From assembly GCF_026210795.1 (NCBI RefSeq), contig NC_089442.1, forward strand, positions 4,802,501 to 4,866,500: 64,000 nt of DNA, given 5' to 3'. The position numbers were made by a program, and so were the translations under genes. This document shows, in pieces, positions 23,783 through 36,369 of this stretch. Each line of letters begins with the position of its first letter. Positions within the stretch are counted from its first letter, which is position 1. The notes beneath the pieces were generated by a model. That model ran no database searches. It was not told where the DNA came from and was given only the letters and a program-made list of their open reading frames with translations. Source of the stretch: Rhizophagus irregularis (Eukaryota; Glomeromycota; Glomeromycetes; Glomerales; Glomeraceae).

Positions 23783-25001
23783 TAGAGGTGTGCTCTGGTA
23801 AAATCTGTTCAATCCGTTATCCAATCTGATCAAAAAACGGATTATTCGGATTAAGAATAAACAGATTGCAAATAATCTGGATGGATCTGTTGGATGACAT
23901 CAAATTGATCAGATGTTACATAGATGACCAGATTGACCGGATTGATCAGATAATCTGAATCAATCTGGTCAAATTTATACTATTTTTTCATTATTTTTTT
24001 TTTTTCTAAAAAAAAAATACTTTGAACTTGGACTTAGACTTCAGAACGACTTGAATGGCTTGGATTTCAAAAGGTAAGCGTAAATTTCTTTTTTCTTTTG
24101 TCTTGGGAACGTTATTAACGTTCCTTTTGCTTCTTTTCTTTAGGGGACGCCTTCCTGAACCCAGTTTTCGGCTTAGGCTATGAAGGTAAGTTAATAATAG
24201 AGGTTTTCATTTTTTTTTTTTGTCATTAAGAACGTAACTAACGTTCCTTTTGCTTCTTTTCTTTAGAGGGATGCCTTCCTAAACTTGTTTCTCGGCTTGA
24301 ATTATAAAGGTAAGTTGGAGGAAGAGTTTTTTTATTTTTTCTTGTCTTTAGGAACGTAATTAACGTTCCTTTTGCTTCTTTTTTTAGGGAGACACCTTCT
24401 TGAACCTGAATTTCAGCATGGGTTATAAAGGTAAGTTGGAAGAAGAGTATTTTTGGTTTTTTCTTGTCTTTAGGAACGTAATTAACGTTTCTTTTGTTTC
24501 TTTTTTTAGGGGGACGCCTTCCTGAACCTGAATTTCAGTTGGGATATAAAGATAAGTCAGGAAGGGAATTTTTTTGTTTTTTAGTCTTTGGATAGTCTTT
24601 AATGTTCTCTTCTTTTTTTTTCTTTAGGGGTCTTCAAACTGGTTTGATCCAAATCTTAAACTTTTTATAAATATTGTGTCAAATAATTTGTTAAAAATCA
24701 TTTGTAATAATGTAAAAATAAATACTATGTTTATTATTAAAAAATTTCTAATTGTCAATTAATATTAATAAAAAGTATTAAGTAGAAAAAATTGAATTCG
24801 GATTCATCGGATTCACTGGATTGACCAGATTATTCAGATATCTGGTCAATCATCCAGTCAAATTGGTGAGCAAGTATTGACCAGATATCTGATGATCCAT
24901 CCAGTCAATCTCTGATGAATCATCCAGATCAATCCGAATCTGGTCAAATTTTGGATGGATGACCGGATATCTGGATTGACCAGATTCAGAGCATACCTCT
25001 A
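23783..25001. mobile_element. Non-autonomous hAT-like element carrying an exon-like tandem array (copy A)
   Basis: Ends TAGAGGTGTGCTCTG and CAGAGCATACCTCTA are inverted. Both subterminal regions (about 23800-23990 and 24800-24990) are packed with variants of ATCTGGTCAAT and GATTGACCAG, as expected of transposase binding sites. The middle (24040-24650) is a tandem array, listed separately. No 8-bp duplication is visible at the edges. A second, inverted and truncated copy occupies 52987-54189. Confidence 0.75.
24040..24650 (+). repeat. Tandem array of about 120-bp exon/intron-like units (array A)
   Basis: At least four units each contain a pyrimidine tract ending TTTAG, a block of 42-43 nt with GACGCCTTCCTGAACC and GGTTATAAAG, then GTAAGT (ATAAGT in the last unit). 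The spacer of about 80 bases carries a palindrome of the form AACGT-x-ATTAACGTT. The splice-like edges and the palindrome are better kept than the linkers. Exon-like lengths are not consistently multiples of three. Confidence 0.75.
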
Positions 25002-26972
25002 CATCAAGGGCACCATGTTTTGTTATTCTTTACACAATTAAGGTATACTTTTCCGCTAATTAATTACGTCGTATTTCAGCGAACGGACCAATTCACTATT
25101 TATTATAAAATTACTATGAATTAATTACGTCTGTCAAAATACATTACGTCTGTCAAAATAAATTTAATTAGTATTTTGTCATTTTGACGAAAAGTATAAA
25201 TTAAGGTTTGCAAACTATACATGATCTTTAGCACATTTCCAAAACATTAAATCATTTTTGTTTTATCTATTTTTTTTTTTTTGGTGACTTCTTTGAGAAG
25301 CTGATTTTTAACTTCATTATAAAGATACTACCAGAAATATTTACATTTTATTATTATATTATTACATTATTTGTCTTAACATACTTAAAAATGCTTTTTC
25401 TATTTACATATATAAAAGCCTTATTAGGAATTCTAAAAAAAAACTATAAAAGCGAGAAACAAAATGACTTTGCTGATGTAGATGCAGATAAAAGATAAAA
25501 TTAGTGATAGTTGTAATAAAATCTCTTGAGTAATCTTACATTACAAGACTAATCTGAATTACTTGTAATAAAAAAGAATTTAAAATACTTTTTTGACTCA
25601 TCAGTCAAAGTCTCAAAGAATATATTTACATCATAGTTAAACCGCCTGTATTAACTGCTAAGGTATTAGAATTAAGAGAAAAATTCACTTCATTGCAGGC
25701 ATAATTTAACAAATTCGTTTATGGTATGTATAAAGTTTTGCCAAAAAAAATTTGGCTGATAAGCCATCAGTGAAATCTTTAGATCATGAGTAATCATATT
25801 TTATGTTAAATTACTTACTATCTTAATTTAATTGTTGAATTACAGAGTTCGATGCCATTGTTAGTCTAAATTAGAGAAAAAGTTTCAAGTGGATTATAAA
25901 TATTGAACATGCAACTCTTGAAATACCAGCACTTAAAAATGACAGAATAATATACTAAATATATTAAATAATAGTTAAAAATACTTCCTAAAAATAATAA
26001 AGACCATAAAGACCTTATTCGCAACTATAGGATTAAAAATTGTCTAAAATATCAAGTGCCTTTTGTTTATAAACCAGTGCAAATAAAAAATCACCTGTTA
26101 TAAAGTTTAACTTCAAGAATAGATACAAAACACGTCATCACAAAATGTGATTATAAATTCAACTGAACAATAACAAATATACTTACTGAAAGGTAAGAGT
26201 ATGAAAAAAGTTGAAGTGTTCGTAATGTCAACAATATGATATTGCATTATATAAAATGTGTAGCTTAACACTAACTTAATTTTTAGGTCATTTGAAATAA
26301 ACTTTTGGAACTTATTGAATTTAAGGTAAGCAAAACGCCTAAGAGGTCTCCTGCCGAAAGCTCTTTTTTTTATTTTTAACTCTTTTAAAGAAAACCTATT
26401 CCTGTAAGTTCAATTTATTTGTCACTTTAATATTATTAAAATAAATTCAGGAAAATGAATTTGTCGTACCTTGACTTACTATCACTTTAAAAAACATACT
26501 ATTTAAATAAAAGCTTGAATTTTAAGAATCTTTGAAAGTTTGTTGTGATGTTATGTCACACCTGTCACGTAATGACGCGCTTCGCATTAAATAGATAAAA
26601 TAAACATAACAAAAAGCATGCACCTTGTCAATCATTACTAATAAATTTTTATACGAATTAGTAAATATAAAAGCATGACGAATTTCAATTTCTCATACGT
26701 TACACATACACATATGTTACCTGAATGATAATCTAAAACGGTTAGCCGATCTCGATTCGGAATATTTAAAAAGTAAATGAAAATTTTTAACACTTTTAAA
26801 AATTTCTTTTTTTAAAAATTGAGGCTTATAAATCCTTAGTTAGGAAAAACAAATCATTTATTCATAAATAAGACAAAAATGTAAATTTATACAATTACAT
26901 GTAAAAATCTTAATTGTGAAAAAAAATTAAAAAAAATCGAATAATATCAACGAAATAAACTAACGATTGAAT
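25002..26972. other. AT-rich relic sequence, nothing identified
   Basis: Short stretches read weakly like protein (for example near 25720-25770 and 25870-25950, plus strand) but have many stops and no recognisable motif. A direct repeat of TTACGTCTGTCAAAATA occurs twice near 25122-25160. The 3' untranslated region of the HMG gene should lie just before 26973. Confidence 0.4.
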
Positions 26973-27407
26973 TTAACGACCGAAAGAATTTGAAGTGGTT
27001 TTTGGTGGGGGAACGCCATTTATAATTTCATTAGAGTCTCTATAACCGTTATAATCGATATATTCATCAAACCAATCTTCTTCGGTAAGGTTTGAAACAT
27101 TTTGAGGATTATTCATGACGAGAGGTTGATTTTCCTTTTTAATTGGTATTGGAGTTTCGACGATGAAGGAAAACTTGTCACCTAATTCGAAAGTTTTATT
27201 TGTATATTTATTTTTTCTCAAAACTGCTTCGTTCTTAACTTCATCTTCCTTTGCAAGATGATAATATTTTCTTTTTTCGGTATCTGATAATTTAGACCAG
27301 TCATCACCAGCTTCTTTTGAAAGTTGTTTCATTTCAACTTTCTGGTCCGGATCTTTTTTATCTGCTCGAAAACGCATAAATGCGTTCGCAGTTTTGGTTT
27401 TGCTCAT
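26973..27407 (-). CDS. HMG-box protein, MATA_HMG type
   Basis: A single exon encodes 144 residues. Residues about 5-68 form an HMG box: NAFMRFRADK at the start, then KQLSKEAGDDWSKLSDTEKR with the core Trp37 and the YYHLAKEDEV third-helix start. HMG boxes bend DNA through the minor groove, and this subtype resembles fungal mating-type HMG proteins, which are strongly expanded in Rhizophagus. The tail is acidic and aromatic (EEDWFDEYIDYNGY), a possible activation or partner-binding segment. It lies alone, far from other genes, so nothing marks it as part of a mating-type locus. No break is seen. Confidence 0.85.
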   Translation of the reverse strand: MSKTKTANAFMRFRADKKDPDQKVEMKQLSKEAGDDWSKLSDTEKRKYYHLAKEDEVKNEAVLRKNKYTNKTFELGDKFSFIVETPIPIKKENQPLVMNNPQNVSNLTEEDWFDEYIDYNGYRDSNEIINGVPPPKTTSNSFGR

Positions 27408-30400
27408 GATCTAATGACCGAAAATAAATTTATTATTTCGAAAACGTTTTATATTTTTCTCGACGGGTAGAAAAATAGGATTAAATACTGAATAGTATTT
27501 TTTAACGAAATTTGAATCTATTGAAGGCAAAGCGCGAAATCAAAGGATATTTATATTTATTCATTCATTTATTATTGTTGTTGTTATTTCTCGGACTTTT
27601 TTATTATTATTTTTTTTTAAAAAAAAATTAGATTTAAGTTTCATTAATTTCGTGCCACTAACGGAGACACGGAGTTGGAAATTTAGTTGATCATTTCCTA
27701 ATCTTTTTTTAATACGAATATGGTTAAATTGATTAATTTATTCTCTTCAAAATCAGTTATTAATGATTGATATCAAATAATAAGTAATACATTCTTTGTA
27801 AGCTTACCTCTTTAGATATTATTCTTGTATGGCTCATTTCAAACCATCCATTTTCCATTACTTTGAAAAAAGAATAAAAAAGAAATAAGAGTCGGAATTG
27901 ATATTTTACAATAAATCCGATGTTTCAAATTTTGCATCATGTGAATGATGTGAATGGACAACAACTGATGTATTATTCCAAATAAAGTAAAGTATCATAA
28001 TTTATATATGGATATTTAGCATAAAATAAACTTTAAATTTCAAATTTTTTATTAATCGTATAACCTCCTTACCCTTTGATTAGATAGCATTTATTATCTT
28101 TATTACTATAAACTGCAAAATCCGGCGTTACAAGCAATGTTACGCGTAATGGACTGCATAACTAGAAAGAATTCAGGAGAATAACTTAAAAAAGTAAAAG
28201 AAAAATAATAAATGAAATTGAAAGCAACAATCGATTGATCCTTTTGTATTGTCTTGAATAAATGGTATAACAAAAGGAATTGAAGAACATGTTAAACAAG
28301 ATGTTTTATTCATTATGTATCACCAAAATCTTATGAAATTTAATAAAATACGAACATTTCTAAATAATAAGATAAAAATTCAAAGTTTTAATTCACTGAA
28401 AGGCTGAATACGATTCCTTTTGGACATAGCCGAATCATGAATATTCGATTCGGCTTTACCAATGACAGAATTGTAGATAATATTTATTAAAAGTCATTCC
28501 AAATTTATTTAACCTTAAAAAACCATTCACCCAGGGGTGCTAAATAGTATATAGTATTTGCAACATATTACAAACAATAATATTACACAATTTAATTTTG
28601 ATCTCTAGTCTAAGTCATCAATAATCAAAGCTTTCCATTTAATTTATCGTGTCACTTGTTCTCTTGTTTTATAATTTAATTCTTTTATCTTGCTTTTAAG
28701 GAGACTTTTTCCATATAACTAATATATGTTGAGGTAAATTTACCAATGAATACATTTTAAATCAACAAAAATTTATCTTATCAACATTCTTTATATAATT
28801 ATGAATTAAGAAAATTTGACATTATGTTAGAATACTATAATACACGAACCCTTAAAAACCTTGACTAAATGCCTTCCTTACATATTCATCAAAACTATAT
28901 TCAAATTGTTTAAAAAAAGTTCAGATTGGAAGTGTAGAAAATCACGATATCTTATCAACCAGAAATGAATTAAGTATGAATTGATTTCAAATTCTTTTAA
29001 TTTCATGATAAATGTTATAAGTGTATACTTTCTATGTATTAAAAAAAGAACAATAAAAGTTATCAAAAATAAATGGATTCTGAACTCTTCAGTAGGATTT
29101 AATGAGGTAATTTCTTTCTTATTATTAAATATTTCAAAAATAGTAGTATTAACCTTAATATATAAATTTTTTATGTTATGCTTTGATTTATGTTATATTC
29201 TCAGCTTAGCAATTGATTGGAAAAGAAATTTCAGACTGAAATTGTAGAAAATCACATATCTTACCATCTAAAAGTAAATCAAATACGATTTTGGATGAAT
29301 TGATTTCAAGAACATCTAAAATTTCTTAATTTTTCTAAACAAGTTTAGAATAGTTTCATAATAAATGTAATTAGTAAGTGTTCACTTTTATTTCTATTAA
29401 AAAAAATCTATAAAATTTGGTCAAATAATAAATGAATTCTGATCTCTTTTTATATAGGTTTTATATAGTATTTTATTGGTAGAACTTATATTATGCACAT
29501 GAAGGTTTGTTAATTAAAATTGAAATTTGATCTGTAAATACAAGATTGAGATTTATTACAGTAAAGAATTAGACAATTTAAACTTATGAATACAACTCAT
29601 TAATAGAGAATATTCTGGCAATCGAAATTAGCTGCTTACTACTAGCAACCTAAAGCAATCTAAACAATTTGTTTCTTTATATCTTATTATAGACAAGTAA
29701 TAATATGTATGAAGTATAAAACAATAATGTTGGTGGCCATCCACGCATAACAGTATGGTTTTTTCTTTTGAAATTTATTGAATTAAAAAGAATTTCTAAT
29801 TCAAAGAAAATTTCTCAAAACAATTAAATTTTCGATAGCCGTTTTCGTAATTGATCGTCAAAAGAAAATTTACCAAATTTACTAGAATTGCATGCAGCTG
29901 AGATTACGGTATGCTGCTGAACAAAAACATGAATAAGCTATTTAAGAATTATGAAATGGTATTATATCTAATTTTATTTAATTTTTTTGTTTCAAAAAAA
30001 GTCAGTAATTTTAATCATATGAATTTGGAAGACTAAATAGGTTTATGAAAAACAATGTAATTATATGTTTTATTCCTTTTTTAATTTGATTAATTGTTTT
30101 TCTTCTTCTTTTAAAGACGTGAAGGAAGGAAAGAAAAATAACGTTTATAAGTATAACGATAGTTTATCCGATTCCATTCCAACTTTGACCCAATTCCGAA
30201 AATAATATTATTGAGCGAACCGATTTGAGTCGGTTCATACATGCTTTTATGTACTTTTTTTTTAAGAGATAGTGTATTATGAATATATATTGGCCGATCT
30301 AAGAGAATACTGCAAGCTGCATGACATTTACAAGAGAAATATATATAGTAATTGAAGGGTTGAGCCTATTTATCCATTTTCCGATTTTTAACAGATAATA

Positions 30401-32205
30401 GGTAATAATTTAGGATTTGTCAAAGCTTTAATATTTCTTAAATGGCTAAAGAAAGCCATTAAGTCAGACTTCATATTTACTGACTTTTTTATTGTCGTAC
30501 CAGAATCAATAAACCAACAAATTTCCTTTTTTACCATACGACGGAAAATCTAGAATTCCTTTTCGTACCAAAATGGAATAATGGGTGTGTTCAAATTAAT
30601 ATGCCATCAATATTTTATCTATTTTATTTCGTTAAATTTTTAAACGATAAGAAATTAAATATGTATTAAAAAGGATTTTCATACCTTTTTATTCATTATT
30701 ATAAAATTAATAAATTCTATATTTTACGATATCTAATACAAAGATCGTCTAAGGTCTAACACTGGTTTAAATTGTACCCTAGTGAGATATCGGGTAAATT
30801 TTATATGATTTTAGCAGAATTAAATGGGTACTGCAAATGCAAAGTACAGTATATTAAGTTCTATTATTATATAAAATATATTATTAATAAAAGTTTACCC
30901 TAAGTCTAATAAAAATTTCTCTTTATTTATTCCGTCAACTAAATATATTTGATCAAAATCAAAAATTTAAACGCACCTGCGTTTGAACGCATCCCCACGG
31001 TATAAGTCAAAAATGAAGTTTTAAACCCTTTTTTCCATAATAAGTAAAGTTGTGGAGGCAAAAATACACATATAGCGTGAGGTTTCAAGGTTTATTTATA
31101 AGTGTATAAGGTATAAACTGTGTTTATTCAAAAAAAATCAAAACTTCTGATAAATTAATATTTTAATTGTATTCCAATATCTAGACTACTTTTTTTAATT
31201 TATTACACCATTATCAGATAAAATCCTTACCCACTTTAATTTTTTTCAAACGAATTAAAGATAGTTTCAAAGCATGATGCTGTAAAAAATGCACCAGGAA
31301 TTCTCTAGTATCACGTGATAAATGAACAGCATTTTTATTATACAGCATAAAAATTTTTATTTTTAGTAAATTGCTAATAAAATACTGGCTGGCATTACAT
31401 CATAATTTCACCATTGGTGACATCACCACAGTGATGTTTAGCAATACCACTAGCAATACCCTTATTTTTAACCTTCCACAAAAAAGAGTATATTTGCAAC
31501 TTTAGTTATATTTAATTTAATGCATATATTATATTAATATAACTGAATTATAGGAATATAAGATCACCTACTTTACATAAAATATTAGATTTGTATTAAT
31601 ATTTAGTAAAGTATCTACCTAGCATTATTAAGCAATTTTAAAGAAAAATTAAATACTGTAGTTAAGTCTTAGGATAATAATTTTATTATGTATTATAATG
31701 CAAAATAAGTTTTCATTAGTTTATTAATATTTGCCACAACTTGTTATATTAAAATCTTTTCATTAAATTTTCTAAGATTTTTGTTATTATTACATTTGGT
31801 TTAAATCCTATTGGTTGAAGTTATTGCTGCATTTTCCTATTGAGCTAAGCAGGTTATACTGTGCTATATTTGTTATTAATCAGTTAAATATTTATTTATT
31901 ATTAAAAGCATAGTAAAAACCTTTAATCTCTTATATTCAAGAATCTTCTCATTCAAAAACCTTTTGTTGTACATATATATTAGGTAATTAGTAATATATC
32001 ATTTTATATAATAAAAATACATTAAAGGCTGTTTATATATACGTGAATATTATGCTTTATTGCTTTTTTGCTTATTATATTTTAAAATTAAGAAAATTAA
32101 AATTAAGAAAATATATACTGTAGCTATAATTATATTATTGTAAATAATTAAAATAATTACTCTTTGAATAAATCACCTGTCCTAATATAAATCAATTCCT
32201 AAATC
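27408..32205. other. Long AT-rich intergenic region
   Basis: No convincing gene was found over about 4.8 kb. Frames at 28878-29066 and 28981-29247 lie in a local duplication (listed separately) and look accidental. The stretch 31270-31420 contains short inverted bits (ATGCTGTAAAAAATGC; ACAGCATAAAAA) and a less AT-rich segment with GGTGACATCACC, but no definable element. Confidence 0.5.
28917..29460. repeat. Diverged tandem duplication, about 310-bp period
   Basis: The block from about 28917 (GAAGTGTAGAAAATCAC, then TGAATTGATTTCAA, then AATAAATGGATTCTGA) recurs from about 29229 (GAAATTGTAGAAAATCAC, TGAATTGATTTCAA, AATAAATGAATTCTGA). Order and spacing are kept but many bases differ. It is non-coding. 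Confidence 0.6.
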
Positions 32206-33086
32206 CTAATGCATTTTTTTAAAATGCTTTATGAATTTATATTTGTTGTTAAAAGTATTATTACATAAAGGACAATTGATATTTAGAGGTACTGGAGATA
32301 CCAAAGGTGGTGGTACCTGATTAATAAATTTATAAATATATAAATAATAGAATTTATAGCATAAAAATAAAGAAATAAGAAATAGTAACATACTTGATCA
32401 ATAATTTAATTAATGAAAAACATATCCAACTCAAAACCTGGCAAAATATTTTCACCACTAATATTACCCCACTGAAGATTACTACAGTTTCTACTCTTCC
32501 TGTATACATAAATTCGCTTATTTTGTGGATCTATTAACTAACCAAATTGAACTGATGTACTAAATGTTATAAATTCTTCTTTAAATTTCCTGTCTACTTC
32601 CCTGAATTTTGAATTATATATATTTTCTTCAATATCACTTATTTCAACAAGAAATATAGGAATAAAAGGAGCACCTTGAAAGGACCAACACTGTTCATCA
32701 GTTAATCGAAGAAATGTATTTTATGGTACAAAATAAAGTAACATCTGTACTCTAATAACTGTATTATGATTAACAGTAAAATCAAATCCACCCTGTGATG
32801 TAGTGATTACACCACCTTGTGCAGTTTGTATATTCCAATTACAAAGTTAAGCAGCAATTTCTGCAACTATTGCTTCTCTTATACATGGTATGCGTGTTTT
32901 TGTTATAAGTACTAATTTTCCATTTTCATCAAGCTCAAAAAAATTAACAGAATATCTGTTGATTTCCAAAGTAAAGTTTTTCAACTGGCTATTAATATAC
33001 TCGAACTTTTCAAGAGTATATGAACGTTCAAGGTTTAAATTATCAAGATCTATTTCTTGATTACAAACTTTAGATGTTTTGGTCAT
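32206..33086 (-). pseudogene. Uma2 (DUF820) nuclease-like protein with C-terminal C2H2 zinc finger, disabled
   Basis: Minus-strand reading starts MTKTSKVCNQEIDLDNLNLE at 33086 and continues through FFELDENGKLVLITKTRIP, an IVAEIAA / LCNWN helix, and a GFDFTVNHNTVIRVQMLLYF strand. It then reaches FIPIFLVEIS (the P..vvEv.S strand of Uma2) and the LIDPQNKRIYVY end strand. A final exon, after an intron from about 32389 to 32320, gives VPPPLVSPVPLNINCPLCNN with Cys-x2-Cys...His-x4-His. Uma2 proteins have a PD-(D/E)XK nuclease fold, are abundant in cyanobacteria and other bacteria, and have unclear function. In-frame stops at 32847-32849 and at least two further sites (after YFVP and after VQFG), plus one before the last intron, show that it is broken. 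Each could be a single-base change. Confidence 0.72.
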
Positions 33087-33699
33087 GTTTTGTAAATGAA
33101 ATTTGAAAATAAAAAGAATAAAACTGAAAATTTTTAATTTCTCATATAGAGTAACTTTTATTGATTAATTAATTGATTGATTTATTAATAAGACTGATCA
33201 AATTGTCTGACTATCTATACTGAAAATAGATCAAGAATATCTTATTTTTAATAAACTTACTTTTTGAAGATTTTACTACTTTTTAATTTCTCTTGAATTC
33301 AAAAAAAAGTAACAGAAGACTAACAGAAGTTAAAATTTATCAAGAAAAAGAAGAAAAAAAATATATATAAATTTTTTTCTTTCACACTCAAATGATTGGA
33401 TCATTTCAATTAAATTTCACATAATTTGTATTAGCTAATTATTAATGAAACTTTCAGGAAAAAATAATATAAGTAAATACTATCAGTAAAAATGGATTAA
33501 TAGATAAGAATTATATTTTATAATACTGTATATAAAAAAGTATTTAACTTTATAGTCTCTAAATTTATTCATTTTTATACCATTTATTAGATATTCTGTA
33601 ATTACTATAAATTTTATTATAAACTCAAGCTATAGAAAGTAAAAATTTCTAGCAATTATACTGATTTTTTAAGCAATTTTTCACTTTAAGGTAACAATA

Positions 33700-34450
33700 A
33701 CCCTATAAAAAATATGTATACGGTTTTTATACTGTATATACGTATTTTTGATACAGTTCGCATTTTTACATACGGCATATCAGTATAATGTATACTGTTT
33801 GCAAAATGTGTTTAGTAAAAAATACAATAAAGTATACGGTAAACATACTGTGTGATACGGTATATTAAATTCATACGTCTATAACGTATATCATTTCTAC
33901 TGTATATCAGTATTTTGTATACGATTCGCAAAAATATTGTAAATGAAAAATATGGTATACGTAAGGTTGCCTGCCGAAACTAAAAAGGAAATTCCAAAAG
34001 GTTTTGGCCAATCAAATCAAATGCCGAAAATGCCGAAATTAGGCCGAAACTCGGTCTTAATTTTGGCCAAAATTAAAATTCGGCCGAAATTATGACATAG
34101 TGTCACGTGACGTTACACAAATTTCCAAAAAAGGAAATTTTGTTTCCCAGTAAAATCGGAGAAATGTGTCACACAAATGTTACACAAAATTCCATAAAAG
34201 GAAATTTACGTATCAATCATTATTCCGGCCAGAATTATAGTATTAATGTTGGCCAATAATTTCGGCCAAATTTCGGCCTTTCGGTAAAAGTTTCGGCATT
34301 GTATAATTTCGGCAAATTTACTTTTAATTGCCTAAACTTTCGGTTTTAAAAAAGTTTCGGCCTTGGCCTAAACTACTTGATTTCGGCAAGCAACCTTAGG
34401 TATACATATTATTCTACAGTATATTAAAATTCATACGTTTATAACGTATT
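33700..34450. repeat. Palindromic TATACGGTAT-rich repeat split by a MITE
   Basis: Variants of TATACGGTAT, ACTGTATAT and CATACGTCTATAACGTAT occur densely at 33715-33961 and resume at 34399-34450. The two halves were once continuous and were separated by the 437-bp element at 33962-34398. The motif density resembles subterminal regions of a DNA transposon, but no outer ends were found. Confidence 0.55.
33962..34398. mobile_element. TAAGGTTGC-family MITE, copy a (437 bp)
   Basis: Ends TAAGGTTGCCTGCCGAAAC and TTTCGGCAAGCAACCTTA are inverted, with many GCCGAAA / TTTCGGC motifs inside. Flanks GGTATACG (33954-33961) and GGTATACA (34399-34406) form an 8-bp target duplication with one mismatch. No coding capacity. 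Confidence 0.88.
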
Positions 34451-34908
34451 TTCTACAGATATACATAGGTCAAATAAATAAAAATCAGATTTTGCCCTTT
34501 TTAATATAGCTGTCTGATTTTTTTGGCAATTTTAATATAATATTTCAGATTTTAATAAATATTTCTGATTTTAATATAATATTTCTGATTTTTAACATGA
34601 AATTGCCGATTTTTGGTTATTTGTAATAGGATTTTTCAATTTTAATATAAAATTTCTGATCATATGGGCCGATCCTTGGAATCTAATTTTTTTACACAAA
34701 AATAATTTTATTAAAGCAAATATAAATTATCATTTATATAAGAATAATAAATTTATACCAGATAATGCAAAAAAAACTAATTAATTATATAATTTTTAAT
34801 TTTTTTTTAATATAAGATATCATTAAAATTTAAAAGATCAAATATAACTCTCATGACAAAATCATTGATAATTCTTCGTAGAAATAAGCTATACAAATAA
34901 ATTTACAT

Positions 34909-35430
34909 TCATTTGAAAGAGAAAATCGAGATCTATCTAATGAATCTAAAATCAAGTGAATTGAATCACTAGTTGTTCGGTAATCACGTTCAGTATATTA
35001 TTGAATTTTATTTAAATTTGATCATTAATTACTTCACATATAGTGATTCAATTTGAATGATCTTTGCTCCCTAAGGTGATGCCAACTTTTATCTTTAAAA
35101 TAAATTTAAAATAATTCGTTTAATATATGTAGATGTTTAGGAATCATCAATTGTATTATTAATATAAAATTTTATAAGTTTGATAAAATCTGATATAAAA
35201 AAATTTATTAAATATCTGTAGATGCAAGCTACACGAATGAAATTATATTCATTTGAAAGAGAAAATTGAGGTCTATCTAATAAGCCTAAAATCGAATGAA
35301 TTGAATTACTGGATTGTGAATAATTACGTCTAATATATTTATTTTTAATTTTTAAATTTGATTTGACTTTGATCGTTAATTACGCCTCATCCAGTGATCC
35401 AATTTTCCTGATCTTTGATTCTTACGATAG
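34909..35430. repeat. Two direct copies of an about 180-bp segment, 343 bp apart
   Basis: TCATTTGAAAGAGAAAAT followed by GATCTATCTAATGAATCTAAA at 34909 recurs diverged at 35252, and both copies end in a GTGATTCAATTT / GTGATCCAATTTT, GATCTTTG block. The same end block appears near 63320-63350, so this is a dispersed family. Confidence 0.6.
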
Positions 35431-36369
35431 AGCAAATTCTCAGCTTTCAAATGAATGTAAAATGATGACGTTAGCATATCTCCAGGAATAATAATGCACG
35501 ATTTTGTCACCTGCATAAAGTCCGATCTGAAAATTTTATTTCTTACCAAAAAATGCTTTCATAAGAGAATCCCAAATTCTTTTACTTTATTTAAAAGATT
35601 TTATTTGCCATTTAAGGATTTTAGTAGAATAAATCTAATAAAATAATTTTAAAAGATAAAAAACAAATATATAATTAGTTATTTTGAAAAAAAAAGAATA
35701 TCTTATTATTCATTTTACAACTATTTTACATCATAATTATTTTTTATTTGCATGTATTTTTTACAAAGAAAAAACAATAAATTAAAGCTAAAAATTATGA
35801 AAAAATATGTCTTATCTATGTATATAAAATATTAAGTTTTTTCTTTTACTTACCACTTAAAAATAACTGCTATATTTGCTTATAAACTTTTTTGTCATAT
35901 TTAATAAAAGTGAATAGAAAAATGATGGAAAAGTGATGGGAGTGATGGCGAAAAAGAAGTGGTTATTACCGTTATTTTTGAATATTGATTAAAAAAATTT
36001 TTTTTATTTTTATTAAATCTGAGTTACGTAAATATGTAACACATATTTAATTTAGATTTGTGTAATGTTAATCTTACTAAAATATTAAATTTTTATAAAA
36101 ATCTTAATTTAGACTAATTCCAAAAATCGGCACATATGTTTAATATATAACATGTGATTATATATTACGGTTTAATATTTATTTATTAACTTAGATTTTT
36201 TTTTTATTTCATTTATAATTATTTTTTTGCCTCAAAAACTTTACTAAAATACTTTTTAAATACTTTATAAAATAGAATTAAAATATTTTTTTTCTTAAAT
36301 ATAAATACATTTAAATTAAATAACTCATAATTTAAAATATAAACAAATATTATATTTTTTTTACATATA

